64,000 nt of DNA from Juglans regia (Eukaryota > Streptophyta > Magnoliopsida > Fagales > Juglandaceae): the NCBI RefSeq assembly GCF_001411555.2, contig NC_049916.1, positions 11,993,945-12,057,944 of the forward strand, in the 5' to 3' direction. This document shows, piece by piece, positions 1 to 9,475 of this stretch. How positions within the stretch are numbered: position 1 is the first letter of the stretch; every line of letters begins with the position of its first letter. Under the pieces are notes generated by a model that worked only from the letters and a program-made list of their open reading frames with translations, made no database searches and was not told where the DNA came from. The position numbers and the translations under genes are program-made.

Positions 1-232
1 GATGTTGAGATGAGATGAGATGGGTTGAGACTAGTACTGTTCATCTGGGCCTGGTTTTTTCCTGGCCCGGTCCGGAACCCAAAAACCCTGATTCCGGCCC
101 GGATCGAAACGGATATGAAACCCGGACCAACATGGTCCGGGAATGGGTTAGGGACCCGGGTATCGGGTTTAAACCCGGTACTCGGATCTTTTAAAAAAAA
201 CCCCGTATTTATAAACCCACCCTCCCGCGATG

Positions 233-540
233 ACTACTTCAACTCACTCCTCTCTCTCTCTCGTTGAGCTGCGGTAGAAGCAGAAGCCCTAGGTCCCTAG
301 CCGCCGCCATCGTGACCCCGTCGCCGCATCTCCTTCGCCGTCGCTGCGTCTCCTTCGCCGTCACCACATCTCTGTCGTTATTCCGGTAAACCAACCCCCC
401 CCCCACTACTTCGACTCACTTCTCTCTCGCTCTCTCTCGTTGCGTTGTGGCAGAAGCAGAAACCCTAGGTCCCTAGCCGCCGCCATCGTGACCTTGTCGC
501 CGCATCTCCTTCGCCGTCGCCGCATCTGTTTGCCGTTGAG
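233..540 (+). repeat. Tandem duplication, about 172-bp period, inside the hAT element
   Basis: A segment beginning ACTACTTC(A/G)ACTCACT and running through a CT-rich tract, CCCTAGGTCCCTAGCCGCCG and repeats of CTCCTTCGCCGTCGC occurs twice, starting at 233 and 405. The GC-rich content differs from the surrounding AT-rich DNA and resembles a captured 5' UTR or first exon. The second copy ends near 540. Confidence 0.7.
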
Positions 541-690
541 ATGGGTTGTGCGGTGGTGGATGGATGCTTTGACTATCTGTTTGCTAGTGGCCGTGTGGTT
601 TTTGGAATGTTTGGAAACTTGTTTTTTTTAAAATCTGTATTGGGTATCGACTTGTTTATGGATTCGTTGATTTTCTATTTTAATGAATCT

Positions 691-838
691 GTTTGGGTGT
701 TGGGAAAGTTGAAGGAAAAAATCTCAAAATTGTTTACTTCGTCCTTTTCACTCTCTGTATGTATTGTTTGGTTGTTGGGAAAGTTGATGGAAAAAAGCCC
801 AAATTTGTTTACTTCGTCCTTTTCACTCTGTATGTACT
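691..838 (+). repeat. Tandem duplication, 75-bp period, inside the hAT element
   Basis: Two diverged copies start GTTTGGGTGTTGGGAAAG (691) and GTTTGGTTGTTGGGAAAG (766). Both contain TTTACTTCGTCCTTTTCACT. Differences between the copies show the duplication is not recent. No function is evident. Confidence 0.65.
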
Positions 839-1281
839 CATCCATGCTGTGTTTGAGTCCAAGAGAAATTTCCATAAACACCACAATTTGAGTCTAATGT
901 ATCTGGAATTATTGATGGTAAGTCGATGGCTTTTGAGCTTAAAAAGCCTTCTTTGCATGAATAATTGGAGATGAGCGAAAAAAAAAAAAAAAAATTCCCG
1001 GGTACAACTCGGATCCACCCGAGTTCTTGCCCGGGTCTGACCCGGACCAACCCGGTCCGGGTTCCAGCCCAGATTTGGATCCCGGGTTCCGGTCCGAATA
1101 TACATGGATTCCCGGGTCGGAACCTGGATGAACACCCCTAGTTGAGACCATCTCAACATCCAAACGGGGCTAACTCTTAATACTAGCATTTAGCAAACTC
1201 ATTAGGACCACCTCCAAAACATCGCAACTAGGTTTGTTAGATATTTTTCAATGGTTTAAAAAGAATCAGTTTAGAACAAGT

Positions 1282-3066
1282 TCAAAAATAGAATAAATAA
1301 CTGGATGAATCTACAGTGAGTATCATACCCCAAGGAAGAACCGGAAACTCCCACTTCTTTTTAGGGACTGTAATGACATATGAAGCAACCTGAAATAAAT
1401 AGAAAAACCTTACCACCAAACAAACAAAATAGGATACGAGTTTCATAAACATAATCATTGTAGTTGCTTTCTAAATCATAATAATGGTAATAACATAATA
1501 CATACCAAGATTGAAGCAGCAAGCAAACGAGAACTATGAAGAAGTGATGTTTCCTCCTTTTCATATACAAGGTCCATGATATCCATGCATGCTTCAAAGT
1601 TCAACAATTCTCCAACCTTCGCTACTCCCCTAAAAGCAAAGAAAAGATTTAGCCAGATGAATATAATTTTATTAATCAAGATCATAACTATGTTTACATG
1701 TTTGTTTAGTGAAAGAAACTACAACACTTGAACAAAGGAACTTACTTGAACTGAATATAAAGCTCTTCAAAGAATACGAAAGCATTGTTTGCCGTACCAA
1801 TCTCAAAATCCAATACCTTCAAAATAATATTTTTACCATGTACGTTGAACTAGAACTGTACAATATAACTCTAAGGTTCAATTGGGATTTACCTGCAAAA
1901 AGACCACCTCCTACAGAATATCTGCATCAACTGCAGTGAACAAGAAAAAAATACATTTATTAACAGTTTTCAAAAGCATTTTAGCAAGTGGCTTACTGCT
2001 TCCAAGAAATCTCGAGTTGTAAAATGTTGTTCCTTGATAGTTGTGTCTCCCAAGAACTTCAAACATTTTACAGGCAGTGGACAAGAATCATGTATCTATA
2101 AGAATATCAATATGATAAGCATAAAAAACAATATAGAAGGAACAAAAACGAGAGTTTTCACTGAATTAACCTACTTTGCTTGAGATCCATATAGAAATAA
2201 GTGCAAACAACTGCAAATTGCTCTCTCTAATTGGTTGCAAAAGCCAATTCGCCTTGTCATTGCCTTGTGCAAACCTTTACAAGAACCATTCAATTTTTTA
2301 GTTAACTAACAAGTAAAAATTCCAAGAAAAGAAACTATACTCCTGTTGCAAAAATACAAAATGTAGGAGTAACAATAACTTGGGAAAACTCATATTAAGA
2401 AAAAAACTAACACAAAGAAATAACAGAAAAAGCAAATTCCAAAAGAAATGTTCGAAAATCCAATCCTTTATTGACCTATTAAATTGTGTAGAAAGTTTTC
2501 AAACAAGTATCGGATTTCGTGTAATGAGGGAGAGAGAGAGAGAGAGATTCAAATTGGAAGAAGGTTGAAATGCTGTCTGAGGCAAAGATCTTTATTAGTG
2601 TCGCCTAAATGTACACAAGGAATCATTATAAACACCTACAGAGAGCAAATTAATTTTTTAATACATGTCAATCACAAAAAAATCACAAAGTCAGATTATA
2701 ATCAGTATCATAATCGAATACATATGTTACGAAATTGATTAAGTAAATCTGTAGTTTAGGCATCCGGGAGAACTGTCCTTAATAAACATACAAAGATTTG
2801 AAAAAAACAATAAAGATTTGACCTGGACAGAGAGGGATAGAAGCGATCAGCGAAGAGTGACAATGCGGCGTATTTGACAATCGGACCGACGTCGAGCTCC
2901 TTTCCACAAGATATTCAACAGCATTGTTGTTTTTGACAGACAGTAGGTATTAGATTGCGTGAAGAAGAAAATAACGAGATTGAAAAAGAAAAAAAAGAAC
3001 AGAAACGAAAAGGAAAGGACAGACCTGGGTGGATTGGATGAGAAACTCTACAAATGGAAGTCGCAT
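1282..3066 (-). CDS. CYCJ18: Cyclin-J18-like gene, eight exons visible, last exon probably outside the window
   Basis: Joined exons at 3025-3066, 2823-2899, 2175-2274, 1997-2095, 1893-1910, 1746-1816, 1506-1629 and 1329-1389 give one open frame of about 197 codons with GT/AG borders and consistent phases. Recognised blocks are MRLPFVEFLIQSTQ (start), IVKYAALSLFADRFYPSL, NWLLQPIRESNLQLFALIS, FEIGTANNAFVFFEELYI, VGELLNFEACMDIMDLVYEK and KKKWEFPVLPW. This order matches the small plant cyclin J18, a divergent cyclin-box protein of about 230 residues with a poorly known cell-cycle role. Exon 5 is an 18-nt micro-exon (EVVFLQ). Exon 8 can read on to a TGA at 1282-1284, but that tail does not resemble the family. 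A donor (CCTTGGG|GTATGA, intron from 1328) suggests a final exon to the left, beyond the nested MITEs. The gene looks functional or only recently damaged. The family assignment comes from recalled homology and was not searched. Confidence 0.82.
2526..2546. repeat. (GA)n microsatellite in cyclin-J18 intron 2
   Basis: A GA run lies inside the 548-bp intron between exons 2 and 3. It is an ordinary plant intronic simple repeat. Confidence 0.8.
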
Positions 3067-3090
3067 GTCTGTCTTGTGTGAATGCCTTGA

Positions 3091-3098
3091 GCGGGAAA
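3091..3098 (-). promoter_or_regulatory. E2F-like site just upstream of the cyclin start codon
   Basis: On the gene strand the sequence is TTTCCCGC, an exact match to the E2F consensus TTTSSCGS. It ends 24 bp before the start codon, so it is probably in the 5' UTR or core promoter. E2F control is typical of G1/S genes and would suit a cyclin. A single 8-mer match is only suggestive. Confidence 0.45.
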
Positions 3099-3442
3099 AC
3101 CCTCTTGCATTTCCTCGCGTGTCGAGACTGTTTTCAAAGTAGTTCCCTTGATGTGGGATTAGGATATTACTTTTCTACCATCAAGTTTTTTTTTGGGTGA
3201 TGCCACTACACCTAGTAGCACCTAGTAGAATCCACCATCACGTAATTTTTTTTCCAAATATTTTTTTAAACACCTAAATTTTTACAAAGTCATCAAAAAA
3301 TATTTTTTTAATCATTAAATAAAAAAAAAAAGTACAATCGAAACCCACTCTCGATGGGTATTCTCTGTAGGTCTATAATTTTCATTTTTTTTTTGTCACA
3401 CCGCTTAAAGCATAATATCACGTTAATAGTTTTTTTTGTCTT

Positions 3443-4420
3443 AGTAATAATTCTACTCTTAAGCCTTTTGTGTCTCCAACACCACACACCTTGATGATGT
3501 GGAGTTATTTTTATTTTTTTTTTACCCACCCCCTACCCAGGCGCCCTTCACACCCAAAATCCCTATGGACTTCTTTTTATTTTTATTTTTCCCCCTCCCC
3601 TCTGCGTTTTACCCACCCCCTACCCAAACGCCCTCATCATCCAGGTGATCCATTTACTCCAAGGTTCTCTCTCTCTTCTTTGCAGTATATTTGTGCCCAA
3701 GTCCACCTTCGCCCCTTCCCTTTGGAACTTCCACTTCAATTGAAGCCTTTTCAATCTTCCACGCTGCTGAAATTCATATATACCCACTCGAAAGTGTCAA
3801 GCTCTCTCCTGGGATCAACTTTAGAATATAGTTTCTTCTTTTGGCAAATCCAGTGCTGTTAGAGACTTTGAATGATGGCTCTAAAGCACTTACACGAGCT
3901 ATTGAAAGAAGACCAAGAACCATTTATTCTCAAGAACTACATTACCGATTGATGCTGCCAGCTCGAAAGGTTCTCACCCAAGACCCAATTACAAGTCAAG
4001 AAACGAAAATCCATCTCCGAAACTCCAAGCTTTCCGGGAAACTTTCGTAAAAACATTTCAAGCATCAACATTTCATTTTAATCCACTTCTAGCTTCCACC
4101 TTGCAGAGAAAAAAAATCAAATCTTTCTATAAAAAACTACGATTTTGTATTTGAGGAAAATCCAAAATATAAATATGTATAGTGCGAGAGAGAACCTCGA
4201 AGTCGGGCTTGAATGGGTCACCTGGATGATTTGGGATTTGATTTGGGATTTTGGGTGTGGAGGGTGCCTGGGTAGAATGCAGAGGGAGGTGATGATTCGC
4301 GATTTTGGATTTTTCGGGAGAAGTGAAACGAACATTAAAAAAAGAAAAAGAAAAAGAAATTCCACATCATCGGGTGTGTGTGGTGTTGGAGACACAAGGG
4401 GCTTAAGAGTATAATTACTC
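3443..4420. mobile_element. Long terminal-inverted-repeat element carrying a captured gene piece
   Basis: About 200 bp at each end form an imperfect inverted repeat: the left arm contains ACTCTTAAGCC, GTGTCTCCAACACCACACAC, GATGATGTGGA and CACACCCAAAATCCC, and the right arm has the same blocks in reverse order on the other strand. Long TIRs around a host fragment fit a Mutator-like Pack element, though no 9-bp TSD could be fixed. No transposase is present. A C-rich block in the left arm is internally duplicated (CCACCCCCTACCCA at about 3525 and 3613). Confidence 0.6.
3875..4081 (+). pseudogene. Captured N-terminal gene fragment (possibly DUF4378/TRM-like family)
   Basis: The frame from the ATG at 3875 begins MALKHLHELLKEDQEPF and continues ILKNYITD to a TGA at 3950-3952. 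It then continues in the same frame as CCQLERFSPKTQLQVKKRK until a TAA at 4079-4081. The sequence resembles the conserved start of a plant family of basic, mostly disordered proteins; my recollection of that family is only moderate. The TGA replaces what looks like an Arg codon, so it is one substitution from open. It sits centrally between the long TIRs, as expected for transposon-captured coding sequence. Confidence 0.5.
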
Positions 4421-4610
4421 TTTTTTTAAACATCGTAAATTTTTACAAAGTCATCAAAAAACATTTTTTTAATCATTAAGTTAAAAAAAAAAGTACAATC
4501 GAAACCCACTCGATGGGTATTCTCTATAGGTCTAGAATTTTCATTTTTTTTTTGTCGCATTGCTTAAAGCATAATATCTCATTAATAGTTTTTTTGTCTT
4601 ACTAGTATTC

Positions 4611-4921
4611 CCAAGAATAAGCGCAGCGAAAGCATATTGGGCCCATAACCCATATGGCTAGGATCGGGATCTGGTTCTGATATCAGTTGTTGTGAAAACA
4701 ATACTACACTCACAAACAACGACAACGAGATAGATAATAAAATAAATAGATCCATAAATACAGGAATCAATCACACACAATCACAAGATACAAGATTTAC
4801 ATGATTCGGCAACTTGCTTACGTCTACAGAGCTGTAGGAAATTTTATTTAAAAGAAATTACAAACACAATAAGTTATAAGAGTTTTCCTCTACTTACAAA
4901 TCTCAACTCTCTCTCTCTAGA

Positions 4922-4956
<35 letters not shown>

Positions 4957-5027
4957 CTCAAAAAATGCCGTTTGTGTCTTTGTTCCTCAATCTGATACAT
5001 TCTAACAATATAACATATATATATATA
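4611..5027 (-). mobile_element. Copia-like LTR fragment with adjoining PBS (minus strand)
   Basis: On the minus strand the LTR ends ...TTTTCACAACA at 4688. Two bases further on comes TGATATCAGAACCAGATCC (about 4667-4685), a degenerate initiator-Met tRNA primer site. The LTR body holds the block ACATGATTCGGCAACTTGC...CTACAGAGCTGTAGG, a hallmark of plant copia LTRs. A CT microsatellite lies inside it. The LTR is cut by a second LTR at about 5028. Confidence 0.55.
4905..4952. repeat. (CT)n microsatellite
   Basis: Two CT tracts are separated by AGAGC within the LTR fragment. Nothing functional is claimed. Confidence 0.85.
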
Positions 5028-5534
5028 TTGTTGAGAAAAATGATGACAATAAAGCAAAAGTAAATAAGAAATAACAAACAATCAATCACACAATATAAAT
5101 TTATGTCGTTTGGAAACGTGCCTACATCCACGAAACTGCAGAGGATTTTATTATGTTGAGGAATCACAAGATACACTTTGAGGCAATTTTTCACTGTTCA
5201 AAACAATCATACTATTCAAAATAAGCATATTTATAGGGTTATACAGTGGAAACTCTAATTTTCACTTTTTTGTGATATTTGCTCGAGCAGAGTGTCAAGT
5301 GCACATCAAGCAAACTCTCTGTTTAGTTTTCGCTCAAGCGTTGAGTTGAGCGATTGTCAAGCGAACTCTCTACTTGGGCTTCGCTCTAGCCCACTGTCGA
5401 GCGAGACTTGAGCGAATTTTTTGTTTGATCTCTGCTCAAGCTTAAAGTCGAGCGTTTAAGCTCAAGCAAACGTCGAGCAAACTTTCTGTCTTGGCATTTC
5501 CTGAGTAAAAAACAGTGCCAAAATTTCCAAGTCT
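5028..5534 (-). mobile_element. Second related LTR fragment plus degenerate GCTCAAGCG repeats
   Basis: The stretch beginning TGTTGAGAAAAATGATGAC parallels the preceding LTR, including the block GTTTGGAAACGTGCCTACAT and CACGAAACTGCAGAGGATTT. From about 5275 to 5500 it holds degenerate repeats of GCTCAAGCG/GTCGAGCGAACT spaced roughly 40-60 bp apart. No coding sequence was seen. Solo LTR A is inserted at its right end. Confidence 0.5.
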
Positions 5535-8089
5535 ACATTTGTAATAGCCCGCTAGAAATTCATTGGCGGAATTTCTATTGACTTTAGGAATCTCGTGAAA
5601 ATCCCATAAGTTTTTACGAATCGACCTATTGCATAGGTTTTAGTCTGTCAACATAGTCAGTGTTATCACTCACTATGCTGCTAGAAATATGAGTTTTATT
5701 TATTTGAGGTGGTTAAAGTGTCAGAATGCATTATGGTCTACGCCATTACACTCAGTGGATTATTTAGGATTTTATGGCACAATATCCTATTTTCATAATT
5801 CCGGACAAAACGTCTGTTGGAAATTGTAAAATTATTTTTAGGGGCACTTCGAGGTTAAATTTTGGTAAAATATTTTCACTATAGGTTAATATGAATATTT
5901 AGGAATTTTTAGTGTTAAGTTAATGATTCACTTTTTCGAAGTGAATAGTAACCTTGGTAAGCGCACCAATTGCAGTGTTTCGAAATCACAGTGTGGAATG
6001 TCCAAATTGGATTAGAGAAGTTTTATTTGGACACTTGGCAAGATCTTAGCCACACTTAGTGAATAATTTTAGAGACTTGGCACCATAAGGAACGTTTGTT
6101 GGATTTGAAGGAATCAAGGTGTGAGATCATGTCGCTTAAGCAAAACTTTGTTTCATCTGCTCAACCAAATTGTGCCAGATCAAAGAGGTTTTCAATCCTA
6201 GTGAAATTCTAAATGGTGGGAATCCAATCGAAAGCCCAAAAGCATGGTTGAAATCGAAACCCTAAACGGTTTCCCCAAAACCCTAAAGTTGGCCTCTAAA
6301 CATTTTCTAATCCGATTTCTAGCATTGTGTTTAATCACTTGATTAAATCACTTCCACATGCTATTAATCCTTCAAATTTGTGTTAGAACATCATTATCCA
6401 ACCTTGTTAACCTTGAAAAATTGATTGGGCCAAGTGATATTGGATTTGGGCTTGATAGCAACCCAAACCCTCTTTAAACCCCAAATTTTAGGCCCATTCG
6501 GTTTAGGCCCTTTAAGGCCCACGAATTTGGTCACCATAGGATTGCTTCATGGCTAAGTTTTGTACCCCCACTTGGCTGGCCAGATCTGTACAAGAAGAGC
6601 CTAGAAGGTTCTTGAAAGACAAAGCAAAAGGGCCACCTCACTCTTTCACTCTCACACTCCACATTGAGAAAAGATCTTGGTCTGATTTTTATGAGAAGAA
6701 AAGGCCAACACTCAACCATTCCTTCAGTAATATCACTTCCCACAACTTGTGTAAGAGGCTCTTCAGTCCACTTCCCACGAAAAGCAACTCTCCTTTACAC
6801 TTTTCCTTCATAGAACACAAAAGACACTCTCGGACAGTTTTTCGTACCTATTTTGAATGCCTGTTTCGAAGCTTTTGTAAGTGTTTCCTCGCAACGTTTA
6901 CTTCATGAAAGTTGTTTCTTTTGGAGTCTAGTTTACGTGGATATCTTATTTGTTCCATTTTGAGATCATTTGATTGGTAAAAAGTTGTTTAGACCCCAGA
7001 AAGGTCATTCTGGGCGATAAACTGGAGAATGTGTTATATTTTAGAGTTTTTGACCAAGCTAATGAATAGATCTTGGTCCGAAATTTTTATGGAGTACTGT
7101 TAACATGTGTATATGATTATTGGTTGAGGATTTGTTGCATGATTAAAAGTTTTGGTGAAATATTTTCTTAGGTCTAGAAACTTAGAAACTGGAAGAGGAA
7201 AAACAGTTTCTGTTTTGAGAAAGTTTAAATCTTTTATGGTTTAATCTTATTCCAATGGCTTTGATATTTTTATTGGAAGATCCTAAGCATCTTATATACA
7301 TGTTAGAATGTTATTTTGAAGATATTTGATGTTAGTTTCGAACATATGAAATTTTATGGAAGGAGATATTCGGTTAGGCCAAAGTGATGATGTTCTTGGC
7401 TAAATTTACGTTTTGGTTGATGTTTAACCATGTGATCTTGAGTTTGATGCTTGGATCTGTTTTAGAACATCTTTTTAAACCATGTGATGTTTTGGTTTGA
7501 AGATCACATCTTTATAAGTCATGGATCAAGAGGTTGATCAAAACAAGTTAGAAACAAAATTATGTTTTTAACTTAGAAGAGAAACCAAAAAGTTCAAGTA
7601 TGGTTTTAGTGATTTTGATGACTTTTGTTCATGATTCAAAACATGATTATTCTTAATAATATGTTATGAGTGTAGTAGAAGAAAAATTTTGGTTTAATCA
7701 TGAGTTTTGAGATTTGAAAGAATTACAACAAAAAGCAAAGGAAATAGCCTTGTAAGTTTCGGCCATATAGAGTTTTGATGGTTGTGTTTAGTTTTAAATT
7801 TTTTTGAATTGATATTTGAGCTTAGGACAAAATTTACATAAGGTATGTAAATTTTGGTGATTTTTGGAGTTAGGATGCAAAATCCTTAAGTTAGGGGTAA
7901 ATGGTCATTTTAGAGGGTAAAATGGTAATTTTACTCTAAGTTGATATTTTTCCATATTCCTAATTGTTAGTGATTAAGTTCTAATTTTTAGAAATCACTA
8001 CTTTCAGTTTCCCGTGATCGCACTTGAGTTTTGTCTCGAAGCGCGAAGATCGAGGTAAGTTAGCTTTTAACTTACTATCAATTTAATGT

Positions 8090-8560
8090 GTATGTGTGAT
8101 AAGTAAGGGAACTAAATTGTATGTATGCATGTTATCATATGTGCCATGCCAAGTCATTACATATTTATCTGTTACACAGAATTTATTCTGTCATGAATTA
8201 TTCATCTGTTACACAAGATATTCTGTCACGTATTGCTATACATGCTATACATTGCAAGTATGTCATGTTAAGTTAAGTATGCCATCTGTTACATGTATTT
8301 CTTGTCATGTAATATTCATTGTCACATGTTACGCCACGTTAAGAAATGTTGTCTGTTATATGGTATGCCATGTTACGAAATGTTGCATGTTACATGTATG
8401 ACATGTTATGAAATGTTCTCTGTTACATTTATGTCTCGAAGTATGTCATGTCTGTCGTCCTACGTTCATGTCACGTTATGTTACGTCAAGATTTCTGTCT
8501 TTTATGTCACGTTCATGTTACGTCACGTTACGAAATGTCATGTCTGCCAGTTAAGTCATT
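8090..8560 (+). repeat. Low-complexity ATGTCATGTTACG-type block in LTR A
   Basis: Degenerate short words (CATGTTACG, TATGTCATG, CTGTTACAT) recur throughout. A similar block (TTCAAGTTCATGTTATG words) occupies 9040-9400. The open frames here are by-products of stop-poor repeats and are not genes. The same blocks occur in B (37900-38230, 38700-39170) and C (62830-63310, 63780 onward). Confidence 0.75.
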
Positions 8561-8583
8561 CATGTCAATCACGACCCTAAGCG

Positions 8584-8605
8584 CTAGGATGGGGTAATAT
8601 CCTAG
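8584..8605 (+). promoter_or_regulatory. Conserved stem SL-a in LTR A
   Basis: CTAGGAT (8584-8590) pairs with ATCCTAG (8599-8605) across an 8-nt loop. The surrounding block (CACGACC...GGTGGAACTCC-like) recurs in all the long LTRs of this superfamily, and the stem bases co-vary between them. Function is unknown. Confidence 0.6.
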
Positions 8606-8762
8606 TGGAACTCCTTTGTTCACGCTGGAGTGTCTAAATAGGTGTGAAATTCCCTGGGTTGACGAAGTACAGTCAACAGGTTGCGAATGGGGCCTAATTA
8701 GCTGGTCACCGGAGCGCGCCAGGCACTAACGCCGATGGTGCCACACATTATGTTATGTGTGT

Positions 8763-8953
8763 CCACAGCAAGTGTGGCACAAACAGATAAGTCATGGGGC
8801 CACAACAACTGTGGAGCATGAAGTATGGGGCCACAACAACTGTGGAGCATACACTACGTGAGACACAGCAATTGTGACACGTAGAATACGTGGGGCCACA
8901 ACAACTGTGGAGTACGTATTAACGCACTCACAGCTGGTATAGAAACCTGTGAT
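8763..8953 (+). repeat. Five phased mini-palindromes in LTR A
   Basis: CCACA-N5-TGTGG occurs at 8763-8777, 8800-8814, 8831-8845 and 8896-8910, with a shorter CACA-N5-TGTG at 8864-8876. A looser CACAG...CTGTG pair follows (8929-8953). Centre spacings are 37, 31, 32 and 33 bp, near three helical turns. The identical arrangement is present in B and C. Confidence 0.7.
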
Positions 8954-9475
8954 GTGATGCGGTAATCGGCAGGGACACACGGCTCAAGGGGACCTGTGTA
9001 GCACCCATATGGTCACGTTAATGATTAAGTCTATTAAATAAGATTCCAAGTTCAAGTCATGTTTCACGTTATGTTATGTTCAAGTTTACGATCACGCAAT
9101 CATGGTAATCCCATGAGATAAGAATATGTTTCAAGTTCATGTTATGTTATGTTCACGTTCACGTTATATTCCAAGTTCACATTTATGTTATGTCATGCTC
9201 AGGTTCAAGTTCATGTTCAAATTATGCATGTTCATGTTTATGCTATGTTTCAAGTCCATGTTATGTTTCAAGTTCACGTTCATGCTATGTTTCAAGTCCA
9301 TGGTATGTTTCAAGTCACGTTCATGCTAAGCTTCAGTTTCAGTTTAAGTTATGCCAGTTATGTTATGTTGTATGTCAAGTTATGCCATGATTACTTATGA
9401 TTTGATTTTTGCATTCATGCTTTTACTGCCATGCATGCATCATTAACCTGTGTGGAAGTTTCTTGTTAACTTGCT

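Larger units (their letters stand above)
32..1140. mobile_element. Non-autonomous hAT-type element, 1,109 bp, nested in the MITE
   Basis: An exact 8-bp duplication GTTGAGAC flanks the element (24-31 and 1141-1148), which is the hAT signature. The ends are imperfect inverted repeats: TAGTACTGTTCATCTGGG at the left and TAGGGGTGTTCATCCAGG at the right when read inward. Subterminal GC-rich arms (CCCGGACCAA...GGTCCGGG) also mirror each other. No transposase is present. The interior carries GC-rich, exon-like sequence and two tandem duplications, which suggests captured host sequence; the source gene is not recognised. Confidence 0.8.
1..1170. mobile_element. Short foldback MITE (PIF/Harbinger-like), cut by window start and split by a hAT element
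   Basis: Bases 1-31 and 1141-1170 are the two halves of a very short foldback element. The right end, read in reverse, is GCCCCGTTTGGATGTTGAG, and the window opens inside the matching left end (GATGTTGAGATGAG). A TAA trinucleotide follows the right end at 1171-1173, which fits the 3-bp target duplication of PIF/Harbinger MITEs, but the left flank is outside the window. Without its insert the element would be only about 60-70 bp. It lies downstream of the last visible cyclin-J18 exon, probably in that gene's last intron. Confidence 0.6.
3240..4610 (+). repeat. Pair of ~180-bp direct repeats flanking a long-TIR element
   Basis: About 180 bp starting near AAATTTTTACAAAGTCATCA, through CGAAACCCACTC and GCTTAAAGCATAATATC, occurs at 3270-3440 and again at 4430-4605. 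The copies differ by small substitutions and indels. The element at 3443-4420 sits exactly between them. This could be an LTR-like arrangement or a duplicated MITE half; no TSD was identified. Confidence 0.6.

Noticed and set aside
440..891. Frames of 63 and 116 codons inside the hAT element
   Set aside because: They cross tandem duplications and lack any recognisable domain.
3470..3862. 130-codon Pro/His/Ser-rich frame
   Set aside because: It runs through the left inverted repeat and C-rich duplications of the long-TIR element; the real coding signal (3875 onward) is in another frame.
8096..8580. Open frames rich in Cys, Tyr, Met and Val in the low-complexity blocks of LTRs A, B and C
   Set aside because: They follow from stop-poor repeats of ATGT/GTTACG words; frames overlap on the same strand and the repeats carry no domain.
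8763..8953. CRISPR-like array
   Set aside because: The units are imperfect palindromic tandem repeats in a plant LTR; there are no unique spacers and no cas genes.
9126..9400. Three overlapping frames of 67-83 codons in LTR A
   Set aside because: All three frames of the same repeat are open, which marks low complexity and not coding constraint.
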